This document shows positions 8,740 to 17,137 of a stretch of DNA of 64,000 nt, piece after piece. Numbering within the stretch: the stretch's first letter is position 1; each line of letters begins with the position of its first letter. Origin of the DNA: JBBQVZ01 sp963695975 (GTDB lineage Bacteria; Actinomycetota; UBA4738; HRBIN12); contig CAVOIB010000002.1 of NCBI GenBank assembly GCA_963695975.1, positions 124,001 to 188,000 on the forward strand, given 5' to 3'. The translations under genes and the position numbers were made by a program. Below the pieces are notes generated by a model. That model was not told the origin of the DNA, searched no databases, and saw only the letters and a list, made by a program, of their open reading frames with translations.

Positions 8740-9891
8740 GTGGGGGTTCGCGTTCCTGTGGCCGAAGCAGGCTCGGTCGAACTGATCGGCGTGACCAAAC
8801 GCTTCGGCACGGTCACCGCGGTCGACGCACTCGACATCCAGGTCGAGCCTGGTGAGTTCCTCTCGCTTCTCGGCCCCTCCGGATGTGGCAAGACGACCAC
8901 CCTCCGGATGCTCGCCGGCTTCGAGGAACCCAACGAAGGGGAGATCAGGATCTCGGGTGATGCGGTGCAAGGCGTTCCCCCCCACAAGCGCGACGTCAAC
9001 ACCGTGTTCCAGAACTACGCCCTGTTCCCGCACATGACGGCCGCGGAGAACGTCGCGTACGGGCTCCGCCAGAAGAGGGTGGACAAGGGCGAGATCGGCC
9101 GACGTGTTGGCGAGGCGCTCGAGATGGTGAAGATGAGCAAGCTTTCGGGCCGCAAACCGCGCGAGATGTCGGGTGGACAACAGCAGCGCATAGCGCTGGC
9201 GCGCGCCCTGGTGAACCGCCCGAGCCTCCTTCTGCTGGATGAGCCGCTCGGCGCGCTCGACCGCAAGCTGCGAGAGGAGATGCAGATCGAGCTGAAACTC
9301 CTGCAGTCCCAGGTGGGGATCACGTTCATCTTCGTGACGCACGACCAGGATGAGGCCCTGTCGATGAGCGATCGGATCGCGGTCATGCTCGACGGGCGTA
9401 TCGAGCAACTGGCCGACCCCGACAACGTGTACGACCACCCGAGATCGGCGTTCGTGGCGGGGTTCATCGGTAAGCAGAACTTCTTCGAAGGGACATCGCG
9501 CGATGCGGGTTCCACCGTAGAAGGGGATGGATGGACGTTCCGCTCGTCGCTCGAGCCGATCGGCGCGGTGGATGGGCGGGCGGCCCTGGCCGCCGTTCGA
9601 CCTGAGGCTGTCCAGGTGTCCGGTGCTCAGCCGTCCGATGGAAGGAACGCGATATCCGGCGAACTGGCGAGCATCTCGCACCTGGGCGACGTGATCCAGT
9701 TCGTCGTGATCACGCCGGGGAGCAAGGAGGTCATCGCCCGGCTCCCGCGTCCCGGTGCACCTCGCTTGGACGTGGGCGGTCGTGTGTGGTGCTCGTGGGA
9801 AGCAGACAACACCCACGTGTTCGGGGCGGAGCAGGCCGAGATCGTGCTCGCCGACCCGGCGAGCGACGAGGCGGCAGCGATCGCCGGATGA
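8740..9891 (+). CDS. potA: Spermidine/putrescine-type ABC transporter ATP-binding protein
   Basis: 383 residues. The Walker A is GPSGCGKTT, the Q-loop is in VFQNYALFPHMT, the signature is MSGGQQQRIALARAL, the Walker B is LLLLDEPLGALD and the H-loop is FVTHDQDEA. After about residue 240 comes a TOBE-like regulatory domain (ALAAVRPEAVQV). These are features of the PotA/MalK subclass. It powers import through the two permeases at 11132 and 12067. The GTG start at 8740 has AAGGGGG 4-5 nt upstream. First gene of potA-potD-potB-potC. The 130 nt before it hold a short GGAGCG/CGCTCC hairpin at 8656-8672 whose role is unclear. Confidence 0.9.
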   Translation: MGVRVPVAEAGSVELIGVTKRFGTVTAVDALDIQVEPGEFLSLLGPSGCGKTTTLRMLAGFEEPNEGEIRISGDAVQGVPPHKRDVNTVFQNYALFPHMTAAENVAYGLRQKRVDKGEIGRRVGEALEMVKMSKLSGRKPREMSGGQQQRIALARALVNRPSLLLLDEPLGALDRKLREEMQIELKLLQSQVGITFIFVTHDQDEALSMSDRIAVMLDGRIEQLADPDNVYDHPRSAFVAGFIGKQNFFEGTSRDAGSTVEGDGWTFRSSLEPIGAVDGRAALAAVRPEAVQVSGAQPSDGRNAISGELASISHLGDVIQFVVITPGSKEVIARLPRPGAPRLDVGGRVWCSWEADNTHVFGAEQAEIVLADPASDEAAAIAG

Positions 9892-9922
9892 AACCACTGA
9901 AGAACAAGGAAGGGAGGGAGAA

Positions 9923-11119
9923 GTGAGCGAACCGGATGATGGTCTGAAGATCCTCGCCTCGACAGCGTCGGCACAGCGGATCAGTCGCCGCGCGTTCATG
10001 GGCGGCTCGGTGGTCGCCGCGTTCTCGGGAGGCATCCTGCTCTCGGCGTGCAGCAACGACAGCGCGACGAGCGGCGCGTCGACGAGTGCCGGGGGTTCGA
10101 GCGGGGGCGCCTCGCCCGTCCTCGAGGACCAGTTGAACTTCTATCACTGGGCCCAGTACGACGATCCGAAGCTGTTCAAGCGGTTCACGCAAGAGCTGGG
10201 ACCGGCGACCCAGATCGACACCTACGCGTCGAACGAGGAGGCGATCGCGAAGCTCGCCGCGGCAGCGGGAACGAGCGGGTACGACATCGTGGTGCCCACC
10301 GGCCCGTACATCCCCCAGATGGTCGCCAACGACCTGCTGGAGGAACTTGATCTGTCGAGGATCCCGAACTTCAAGAACCTAGAAACGGCCTTCACCAACC
10401 AGCCCTGGGACCCGGGCAACAAGCACTCGGTGTGCAAAGACTGGGGAACGGTCGGGTGGATCGTCGATAGGCAACAGATCTCGAGTCCCATCAACAGCTG
10501 GAGCGATTTCCTCAACGTCGCCATGACCGAGGCAAGCGGGAACGTCTCACTGCTCGACGCGCAGAACGAGGTCATGGGCGTGTACTTCTGGGCGAACGGG
10601 ATCGACTGGACCACGGAGGACCCCGCAGATCTCGACGCATACGAGGCGTTCATGGTCGATCAGGTCGCTCCCCATATCAGGGCGTTCGAGTCGTACCCCG
10701 GTTACCAGTTCTCCGAGTTGGGCTACGGGTTGTCGCACGTGTGGAACGGCGACGCCCGGCAAGGATTCAACTCATTCAAGGATCCCAGCCGGTACGAATG
10801 GGGCCTGGGGGCGCCTGCAACGGAGCTGTGGATGGACAACTGGACCATGGTGAAAGGCGCTCCACACCCGGAGGCGGCTTACGCGTTCATGAATTTCATC
10901 CTCGATCCGGCGAACTCGCTCCAGGACTTGAACTTCCACGGGTACAACACAGGTATCACCGGCGTGAAGGAGGCGGCGGCGGCGGCGGACACGCCGTACA
11001 TGGACATGATCTTCTTCACCGACGCCCAGCTCGCAACGATGACTGCGCAGGAGATCAACACGGCGTTCGACCGTGAGGTGGAGATCTTCCAGAAGATCAA
11101 GGCCGCGGCCGGGGGATAG
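9923..11119 (+). CDS. potD: Polyamine-type ABC transporter substrate-binding lipoprotein
   Basis: 398 residues from GTG 9923, chosen because AGGGAGGGAG lies just upstream; a longer open frame to 9755 runs into potA. The N terminus carries a twin-arginine-like motif SRRAFMGG (21-28), a hydrophobic stretch and the lipobox LSAC with Cys43, so it should be exported, perhaps by Tat, and lipid-anchored. The mature part (LNFYHWAQYDDPKLFKRF, then NEEAIAKLAAAAGTSGYDIVVPTGPYI) is typical of PotD/PotF binding proteins. It delivers spermidine, putrescine or a related cation to PotBC; the exact ligand cannot be read from the sequence. A run of alanine codons at 10974-10988 is unremarkable. Confidence 0.88.
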   Translation: MSEPDDGLKILASTASAQRISRRAFMGGSVVAAFSGGILLSACSNDSATSGASTSAGGSSGGASPVLEDQLNFYHWAQYDDPKLFKRFTQELGPATQIDTYASNEEAIAKLAAAAGTSGYDIVVPTGPYIPQMVANDLLEELDLSRIPNFKNLETAFTNQPWDPGNKHSVCKDWGTVGWIVDRQQISSPINSWSDFLNVAMTEASGNVSLLDAQNEVMGVYFWANGIDWTTEDPADLDAYEAFMVDQVAPHIRAFESYPGYQFSELGYGLSHVWNGDARQGFNSFKDPSRYEWGLGAPATELWMDNWTMVKGAPHPEAAYAFMNFILDPANSLQDLNFHGYNTGITGVKEAAAAADTPYMDMIFFTDAQLATMTAQEINTAFDREVEIFQKIKAAAGG

Positions 11120-11131
11120 GTCGCACCGAGG

Positions 11132-12070
11132 ATGGCTCAGCGTGTATCGGAGTCGGAGCGGGGAACCCGGAAGATCCGGGGACCCCGCTTCGCGCTTGCG
11201 CTCCCCGCGTGGATCTGGTTCGTCTGCTTCTTCACACTGCCGGTGTTGTGGATCGTCTACTACTCGTTCGGATACAAGCCGGACATCTTCCATCCGATCG
11301 CCACCGACAAGCTCTCGTTCGATACATACCATCAGGCGTTCTCCGCCACGTTCCTGCACGTCTTCTCGCAGACGCTGCAGATCTCGATCATCGGCACCTC
11401 GCTCTGCTTCCTGATCGGGTTCCCGTTCGCCTACTGGCTCGCCACGCGGGTGTCGCCGAGGTGGCGGGGCGTGCTGCTCGGTCTGGTGATCGTGCCGTTC
11501 TTCGTGAACTTCCTGGTCCGCACGATCGGCTGGCTGATCCTCCTCTCGCCTGCGGGACCCGTGTCGAGTCTCTTGCAGAGCTTGGGCTTGCGGAACGAGC
11601 CGCTGAAGCTGTTGCAGACCCGCGGAGCCGTCCAGCTCGGCGTCGTCTACAACTACCTTGCGCTCATGATCTTCCCGCTGTTCGTCGCGCTCGATCGGTT
11701 GGACCCGGCGATGCGCGAAGCCTCGAAAGATCTAGGAGCGAGCCGGTGGAAGACGTTCCGGCAGGTGACGCTACCGCTCGCCTCTCCGGGGATCGTGGCC
11801 GGATTGCTCCTCGTGTTCATCCCGCTCTCAGGCGACTACATCACCGCGCTGGTGCTCGGCGGTGCGAAGGGGAACATGGCCGGGGCCCTGGTGGCGAGTC
11901 AATTCACCGCAGCGCAGAACTGGGCCCTCGGAGCTGCACAGGCGGTGATCCTGATCGCAATGATCATGGGAACCGTCGCCGTGTTCGGTCTGGTCGCCCT
12001 CATCGTCCGAGCGATCGCGCGATCGCGCCGAGAGATCACGCTGCCCGCGACGGCTGAAGGGGCGGCATGA
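11132..12070 (+). CDS. potB: Polyamine-type ABC transporter permease (PotB)
   Basis: 312 residues with six membrane spans. The cytoplasmic coupling loop reads REASKDLGASRWKTFRQVTLPLASPG, the EAA motif of binding-protein-dependent permeases. It forms the heterodimeric channel with PotC. The gene begins 12 nt after potD; GAGG abuts the ATG. It ends with an ATGA overlap with potC. Confidence 0.88.
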   Translation: MAQRVSESERGTRKIRGPRFALALPAWIWFVCFFTLPVLWIVYYSFGYKPDIFHPIATDKLSFDTYHQAFSATFLHVFSQTLQISIIGTSLCFLIGFPFAYWLATRVSPRWRGVLLGLVIVPFFVNFLVRTIGWLILLSPAGPVSSLLQSLGLRNEPLKLLQTRGAVQLGVVYNYLALMIFPLFVALDRLDPAMREASKDLGASRWKTFRQVTLPLASPGIVAGLLLVFIPLSGDYITALVLGGAKGNMAGALVASQFTAAQNWALGAAQAVILIAMIMGTVAVFGLVALIVRAIARSRREITLPATAEGAA

Positions 12071-12948
12071 GCTCGACGAGCGTTGCCCGACCGCGGCGCC
12101 AGCGTGACCTCGCCAGCCTGGCGCTTCGCGTGTGGGCCATCGTGGTGTACGCGTTCCTGTTCTTGCCGATCCTCGTGATCGTCGTGTACTCGTTCAACAA
12201 CGGCAGGTCGATGCTGACGTGGACCGGGCTCGGTCTGGACGGGTATCGCACGGGCATCACGGATCCCACGATCCTGGATGCCGTGAAGACCTCTATCGTC
12301 GCGGCCACCGGAACGGCGATCATCGCGACCATCCTCGGATCCTTCGCGGGGATCGCTCTGGCCAGGCGCAAGGGGAAGTGGACCGTGCTCTTCCTGGCGC
12401 TCGTCTTCCTGATCCTCGTGACTCCCGAGATCGTCGACGCGATCGCGCTCCTCATCTGGTACGTGCGTCTGGGGGGGCCATTCGGTCCCAGTATGTCGAT
12501 CCCCGCGGTGAGCTACGGGATGCTCCGCCTGTGGGTCGGTCACTCGCTGTTCGCGACCGCCGTGGTCACGTTGATCGTTCGGGCGAGGCTCGCGGGGATG
12601 GAGGAATCTCTCGAAGAGGCGGCCGCCGACCTGTACGCGACACCCTGGCGTCGATTCAGCCAGATCACCTTGCCGCTCATGTTGCCGGCCGTGCTCGCCG
12701 GCGCTCTGCTCTCGTTCAGCTTCAGCCTGGACGACACGATCATCTCCTCGTTCGTGAGCGTGGCCGGCGCATCGCCATGGCCCGTGTACGTGTTCAGCGC
12801 CGTGCGAAACGCCCTCAGACCACAAGTCGCGTCCGTCTCGACGTTGTTGCTGCTCCTGACGTTGTTCGCGATCGCTTGCGTAGCGATCGTCCTGCGCAAG
12901 GGTGGCCAGTCCGGCGAAGAGGTCGCGAAGACGATGACCGGCGGCTAG
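12067..12948 (+). CDS. potC: Polyamine-type ABC transporter permease (PotC)
   Basis: 293 residues, six membrane spans, with the EAA loop EEAAADLYATPWRRFSQITLPLMLPA. The opening LALRVWAIVVYAFLFLPILVIVVYSFN is typical of PotC/PotI. It starts inside the end of potB (ATGA overlap) and its last four bases overlap the stop of the convergent gene at 12945. It is the last gene of the operon; no terminator is visible in the overlap. Confidence 0.88.
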   Translation: MSSTSVARPRRQRDLASLALRVWAIVVYAFLFLPILVIVVYSFNNGRSMLTWTGLGLDGYRTGITDPTILDAVKTSIVAATGTAIIATILGSFAGIALARRKGKWTVLFLALVFLILVTPEIVDAIALLIWYVRLGGPFGPSMSIPAVSYGMLRLWVGHSLFATAVVTLIVRARLAGMEESLEEAAADLYATPWRRFSQITLPLMLPAVLAGALLSFSFSLDDTIISSFVSVAGASPWPVYVFSAVRNALRPQVASVSTLLLLLTLFAIACVAIVLRKGGQSGEEVAKTMTGG

Positions 12949-13688
12949 GTCGAGCTCCCGAGCCGCGCGATCAGCGCGGCCACCGCGAGCAGTGGCATCG
13001 CGAGTGACAGCCACCGAAGTGCGGCCTCGGGTGTCGTCCGGAGCGAAGCGGCATGGATCGGCAGCGTCGTTCCATCTCGAAACGTGATCGTTCCTCGCAC
13101 ATCGGTGACGTCCCGGCGCATCCGGCGAACCGGAGTCGACAGGATACGCTGCGCCGCAGACACGGTGGCGCATGCTGCCGCGAGGACGATCGCCTCCGGA
13201 CGGACGGTCCCGGTCTGGGCGACGTAGCCGGTGAGTGCGGGGAACGCACCCCAGGCGAGGGCGAACCAGAGGTTCGAATGGAAGACGCCCCCGAACAGCT
13301 CGAGGTTGTACGCCACGACGAGGAATCCCCCCGCTACGACGAACGCCCAGATCCACGGGCTGACCTCGATCGCGCCGTCGATCCCGAGCCCGACGGCGCA
13401 CACAAGACCGATCACGGCGAGCGCGATGAGCACGCCGTCGGGGATCCGCGTGCCCAGCGGACGCCCGTGCAGCTCGTCCAGCGCATGTGCGGATACGCCG
13501 AGTGCGAGGAAGAACGCGAGCACCGTCTCGAGCAGGAATCGGACGTTCAGCTCCGGCGCGAGCGCCGCGCCGAGGACGACGTACGACAGATGCCAGGCCG
13601 TGTAGGGCGGGTGCAGGAGGGTCCAGTAGTCACGCCAACCACCCGGTGAAAGTGCGTAGAAGGCCGGGCGCTCCGTCTCAGAGGACAC
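12945..13688 (-). CDS. UbiA-like membrane protein
   Basis: 247 residues with about seven hydrophobic segments. The loop HALDELHGRPLGTRIPDG resembles the first Asp-rich loop of UbiA prenyltransferases (D, then a basic RPL and a following turn), but the second DxxxD loop cannot be found; STPVRRMRRDVTDVRGT stands in its place. It is therefore a divergent relative or a non-catalytic homologue. It follows the MenG-like methyltransferase with an 11-nt overlap, so a role in quinone or lipid metabolism is plausible. GTG start with GAGGGGGG upstream. Confidence 0.5.
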   Translation of the reverse strand: MSSETERPAFYALSPGGWRDYWTLLHPPYTAWHLSYVVLGAALAPELNVRFLLETVLAFFLALGVSAHALDELHGRPLGTRIPDGVLIALAVIGLVCAVGLGIDGAIEVSPWIWAFVVAGGFLVVAYNLELFGGVFHSNLWFALAWGAFPALTGYVAQTGTVRPEAIVLAAACATVSAAQRILSTPVRRMRRDVTDVRGTITFRDGTTLPIHAASLRTTPEAALRWLSLAMPLLAVAALIARLGSST

Positions 13689-14403
13689 GCGGACCCCCCC
13701 TCACCGCCCAGATCACGATGCCAGCACCGAGAGACATCGCACGGGTTCGCACGTGGCGCAGACCGGCAGCCTGCCACCAGCGCACCTGCTCGGGCAACGG
13801 GTATCGGTCGTAGAACGCGCTGATGCTCGGCCCTAGGAACCGGCCCGTATGACGCCATGCCGAGGACACCAACGTGCCCGCTACGGGCATGAACAGGCGA
13901 GTGTAGGCCCACCACCCGGCGTGGAAGAGCCGGTCGTCGGGCCGGTGGAACTCCAGGCACGCGAGCGTGCCTCCCGGGCGAAGCACGCGCGCCAGTTCAC
14001 GCATCGTTGCCTCTGGATCGTCCACGTAGCGGAGCAGGTAGGTGAACGTCACAGCGTCGAACGCGTCGTCGGGGAACGGCAGCTGTTCGGCACGGCCTAA
14101 GACCTGGTGTACCTGCGACTGCAAGCCGGCTTCGCGTGTCACGGGGACACCGGCACGAAGCATCGCCTCGCTCGGGTCCAGTTGGATCACGCGAAGGCGC
14201 TTGCGAGCAGCCAGCTCGCGCGCAACCAGTCCCGTGCCCGAAGCCACGTCGAGCACCAGCGAGCCGGGGATCGCGTTCACCTTCGAGATCATGGCTCGGC
14301 GCCACCGCGCGTCCTGCCCGAACGAGAGCACGGCGCCCATCCACTCGTACTCGGGCGCGATCCCGGCGAACAGGGAACGAGCGTGCCGCGTGCGATCCGA
14401 CAT
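13678..14403 (-). CDS. Class I SAM-dependent methyltransferase, MenG/UbiE-like
   Basis: 241 residues. Motif I is LVLDVASGTGLVAREL, the acidic end of strand 2 is VIQLDPSEAM, and LPFPDDAFDAVTFTYLLRYVDDPEATMRELARVLRPGG covers motifs II and III; this arrangement is that of UbiE/MenG, which methylates demethylmenaquinone. MSDRTRHARSLFAGIAPEYEWMGAVLSFGQD resembles the family's N terminus. Its ATG is the triplet right after the stop of the upstream HAD gene (TAGATG), and it overlaps the UbiA-like gene, so the three form one operon. Menaquinone methylation is likely but other substrates are possible. Confidence 0.75.
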   Translation of the reverse strand: MSDRTRHARSLFAGIAPEYEWMGAVLSFGQDARWRRAMISKVNAIPGSLVLDVASGTGLVARELAARKRLRVIQLDPSEAMLRAGVPVTREAGLQSQVHQVLGRAEQLPFPDDAFDAVTFTYLLRYVDDPEATMRELARVLRPGGTLACLEFHRPDDRLFHAGWWAYTRLFMPVAGTLVSSAWRHTGRFLGPSISAFYDRYPLPEQVRWWQAAGLRHVRTRAMSLGAGIVIWAVRGGPRVL

Positions 14404-15183
14404 CTAGGTCGCCCGCAGCAGCGAGGGCAGGTCGGCGAAGGAATCGATCACGTGATCGGGTCTGCCGTCGCCGCGCTCCAGGTCCGCAGGGCGGAACTTG
14501 CCGGTGCGCACGAGAACACCGGCCATGCCCACCGCCTGGCCACCGAGAACGTCGTTGACCACGTCGTCGCCGACCATGGCGGCACGTCCCGCCCGCACGC
14601 CGAGCATCTCTAGTGCGGCCTCGAAGTACGCCGGTGCGGGCTTGCCGCAGATCGTGGCCTCCGCGCCGGTCGCCGCCTCCAGTGCGGCGATGTACGCGCC
14701 GCCGTCGAGCTGGAGCCCCTCAGTGGTCGCCCAATACATGTTGCGATGCATCCCGATCAGGGTGGCACCGTTCATCACCTGATCGAAAGTGTGGTTCATC
14801 GCGGCGTAGCTGAAGTCGTCACAGCCACCTCCGATGACGACGACGTCGGCAGGCTCGTTCGATCCGACGAGCGTGATCCCCTCGAGATCGACACGGGCGT
14901 CGCCGTCGGAGATCAGGAGCACGCGGGCACCCGGATGGCGTTCGCGGAGATACTCAGCGGTCGCGACGACGGCGGTCACGATGTCATCGGAGGTCACGTC
15001 GAATCCCGCCGCCCGCAACGTCTGGGCGAGCTCGTTGCGCGGATGGGTGGTGGTATTGGTGATCAGGCGGAACGGGACATCTTCTGAGCGGAGCCAGGAG
15101 AGCGCATCGATCGCGCCGGGCAGCGGCTCCCAGGACACCGCAAGCACTCCATCGATGTCGAGCAGCAAGCCGTCAACGTCCAT
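14404..15183 (-). CDS. HAD-superfamily hydrolase, NagD/LHPP-like
   Basis: 259 residues from ATG 15183, chosen because TAGACT lies 7 nt upstream with no leader. Motif I is LLLDIDGVLAV, motif II is FRLITNTTTHPRNELAQ, motif III lysine is in TICGKPAPAYFEAAL and motif IV is AMVGDDVVNDVLGGQAVGM. The cap between motifs II and III is of the NagD (C2) type. Members dephosphorylate small phosphorylated metabolites or phospho-amino-acid residues; the substrate here is unknown. First gene of the HAD-MenG-UbiA-like operon. Confidence 0.8.
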   Translation of the reverse strand: MDVDGLLLDIDGVLAVSWEPLPGAIDALSWLRSEDVPFRLITNTTTHPRNELAQTLRAAGFDVTSDDIVTAVVATAEYLRERHPGARVLLISDGDARVDLEGITLVGSNEPADVVVIGGGCDDFSYAAMNHTFDQVMNGATLIGMHRNMYWATTEGLQLDGGAYIAALEAATGAEATICGKPAPAYFEAALEMLGVRAGRAAMVGDDVVNDVLGGQAVGMAGVLVRTGKFRPADLERGDGRPDHVIDSFADLPSLLRAT

Positions 15184-15190
15184 CGACTGG

Positions 15191-15196
15191 AGTCTA
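15191..15196 (-). promoter_or_regulatory. -10 box (TAGACT) of a leaderless start, HAD hydrolase
   Basis: TAGACT on the minus strand, 7 nt before ATG 15183, argues for that start over a frame-compatible codon at 15201. Confidence 0.5.
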
Positions 15197-15210
15197 GGCA
15201 CTCGCTGCGA

Positions 15211-16080
15211 TCAGAGGTCCGGCCGGATCCCGAGCTTCCGGAGCGCGGCCCGCATCTCGCTCGGGCGATCGATACCCCTCTGACGCATACGCCACTCCTG
15301 ATACGGCGCGATGTATCGGTACTTCGGCGGAAGAAGCGGCCGTGCGAGCCTGGTCGCGGCGAATGTCGCGTGCATCGCCGTTCGTTTCACAGGACCCAGC
15401 CGGATCCCGAACCCTTCCCGGAGCGCCGGAGGCAGCGTGGCGAACGCCAACCGAGAGACGCCCCTCAGCACGGGCCGCCATTCGGCCTCGGCCGGAGGAT
15501 CGTGGAACAGGTCCGCTACCTTGCGCGCCGAGTCGGTCACGAGAAGGTCCCCGCGAGCGATCACGTCATCCATGTATGCGCGCAGCGCCGGCACGGTCGG
15601 AGGGATGATCTCGCGAGGGATCTTCACCATCTCCGCGACGAGCATCTGCTCCTGGTGGAAGCGCTCGCGCCCCGCGTCGGTCAGCTTGCCCACGGTCAGC
15701 TCCTCGAACAGCAGCGCGGAATCAACCAGGCATGCGTGCACCCAAAGGAGCAGTTCCGGGTCGAGCGCGTCGTACGGTTTGCCCGTCACGTCGTCGACAC
15801 CGTTGATCCGCGCATGGACGTCGTTGATCCGATCGGCGGCGGCATGCGCCTCCGCCTTGGTGCCGAACGTGATCGTGTACGTCAGGACCAGCGTGCGCTG
15901 CAGCCGTTTCCACGGGTTTTGCTCGTAGAAACCCGTCTCGCGCGCACCGGCGATCACGAGCGGGTGCGCAGCTTGCATCAGAACCGCCCGCGCCCCTCCG
16001 AACAGCACCGTCACCTCGCGATGAACTTGCCAGCTTGCGCTCTTCGGTCCGAAGTAGCCGAGATCTGCACCAAACGCCAT
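15211..16080 (-). CDS. MpaB-like / DUF2236 family oxygenase-type protein
   Basis: 289 residues from ATG 16080, which has AAGGTGG 5 nt upstream; ATG 16104 is an in-frame alternative. The sequence SASWQVHREVTVLFGGARAVLMQAAHPLVIAGA is the hallmark of DUF2236, whose fungal member MpaB (mycophenolic acid pathway) is a heme-type oxygenase. Further conserved pieces are LLWVHACLVDSALLFEEL and FHQEQMLVAEMVKIP. Many actinobacteria carry several copies of unknown role. It lies downstream of the SDR gene at 16133 on the same strand. No signal peptide is seen. Confidence 0.75.
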   Translation of the reverse strand: MAFGADLGYFGPKSASWQVHREVTVLFGGARAVLMQAAHPLVIAGARETGFYEQNPWKRLQRTLVLTYTITFGTKAEAHAAADRINDVHARINGVDDVTGKPYDALDPELLLWVHACLVDSALLFEELTVGKLTDAGRERFHQEQMLVAEMVKIPREIIPPTVPALRAYMDDVIARGDLLVTDSARKVADLFHDPPAEAEWRPVLRGVSRLAFATLPPALREGFGIRLGPVKRTAMHATFAATRLARPLLPPKYRYIAPYQEWRMRQRGIDRPSEMRAALRKLGIRPDL

Positions 16081-16132
16081 GTCATCCACCTTATCGACGG
16101 ACATCGGTAACGCTGGCTGTGCGATAGGGCAC

Positions 16133-17044
16133 TCAGCCGAGCGAGCCGCCGAATCCCCCGCGCCACGAGGGATAGCGAAGCGTCCAGCCCAACTCGCGCT
16201 TCGCCTTCGCGTTGGACGCGCCTCGCTCGAAGGATCCACTCGTAGGCTCGCCATCAACGTGGAACGGCTCCGGACCTCCGGCCGCTGCCGCGAACACCGG
16301 CAGCCATTCCCGGAGCGGCGCAGGCTCGTCATCCACCACGTTGTAGGTACCCGGCGGTCCGGTGAGCGCGAGCACCGTGGCCTCGGCGGCATCATCCACG
16401 TGGACGAACGAGCTCACGTCGTCCCCGTCTCCTGCGATCGCTACTTCGCCGCGCCGCACCTGCTCGGTGACCGATCCGTCGGCTCCGTAGAACGTCCCCG
16501 GTCCGTAGAAGTAGCCGTACCGGAGGACCACGCCGTCAACACCTCGCTCGTTTGTGACCGCCGATTCGAGGGATCGAACCGCTTCCACGCTCCTGCGGAA
16601 GGGCTCGGGCGCGTCATCCCACAAGGGGTCACCCTCGCTCTTCACCGGACCGCCGACAGGCTGGTACACGAAGGCGATGCTCTGGGCGACGAACCGGCGG
16701 ACACCGGCAGCTGAGGCGGCGTCGACCAGGTTGCGCGTTCCCTCGATCCGGATCCGGATGTTCCCGCCGAACTGCTCATCGAACCGGGCAAGATCGGCAT
16801 CGAGCGCGGGAGGCAGATCGGTCAGCTCATGGATCAATGCCTCAGGGTAGGCCTCCACGACAGCACGATGTACAGCGGCAGCATCGAACACGTCGCACAC
16901 CATCGGCACGGCCCCCTGCGCTTCGATAGCAGCCGCCTTTGATGCCGACCGTGTCATCGCGACGACGTGATGGCCGGCATCGACCAGCATCGGAGTGAGC
17001 CTGCGACCGATCGCCCCGGTCGCGCCGGCAACGAAGACCCGCAC
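16133..17044 (-). CDS. NAD(P)-dependent epimerase/dehydratase-like protein (atypical SDR)
   Basis: 303 residues. The Rossmann motif MRVFVAGATGAIGRRLTPMLVDAGHHV gives GxxGxxG at the N terminus. ALIHELTDLP, FVAQSIAFVYQP and RYGYFYGPG follow the extended SDR layout, with Tyr and Arg in place of a strict YxxxK. Such atypical SDRs act on sugars, quinones or act as sensors; the substrate is unknown. GTG start with GGGAGG 2 nt upstream, so this is a leadered gene. A TAGTGT about 35 nt upstream could be its -10 box. Confidence 0.75.
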   Translation of the reverse strand: MRVFVAGATGAIGRRLTPMLVDAGHHVVAMTRSASKAAAIEAQGAVPMVCDVFDAAAVHRAVVEAYPEALIHELTDLPPALDADLARFDEQFGGNIRIRIEGTRNLVDAASAAGVRRFVAQSIAFVYQPVGGPVKSEGDPLWDDAPEPFRRSVEAVRSLESAVTNERGVDGVVLRYGYFYGPGTFYGADGSVTEQVRRGEVAIAGDGDDVSSFVHVDDAAEATVLALTGPPGTYNVVDDEPAPLREWLPVFAAAAGGPEPFHVDGEPTSGSFERGASNAKAKRELGWTLRYPSWRGGFGGSLG

Positions 17045-17137
17045 CGCCTCCCTTTCCGCGCAACGTCGCAGCCTGACGACTGCACACTACCTTCGTCGTA
17101 CTCACCGAGGGCCGGGCCACGTGATGGTGATGCGCCG

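Noticed and set aside
8638..10056. Long open frame on the minus strand across the potA gene
   Set aside because: It is antisense to a gene with complete ABC ATPase motifs; long antisense frames are expected at this GC content, and its product shows no motif.
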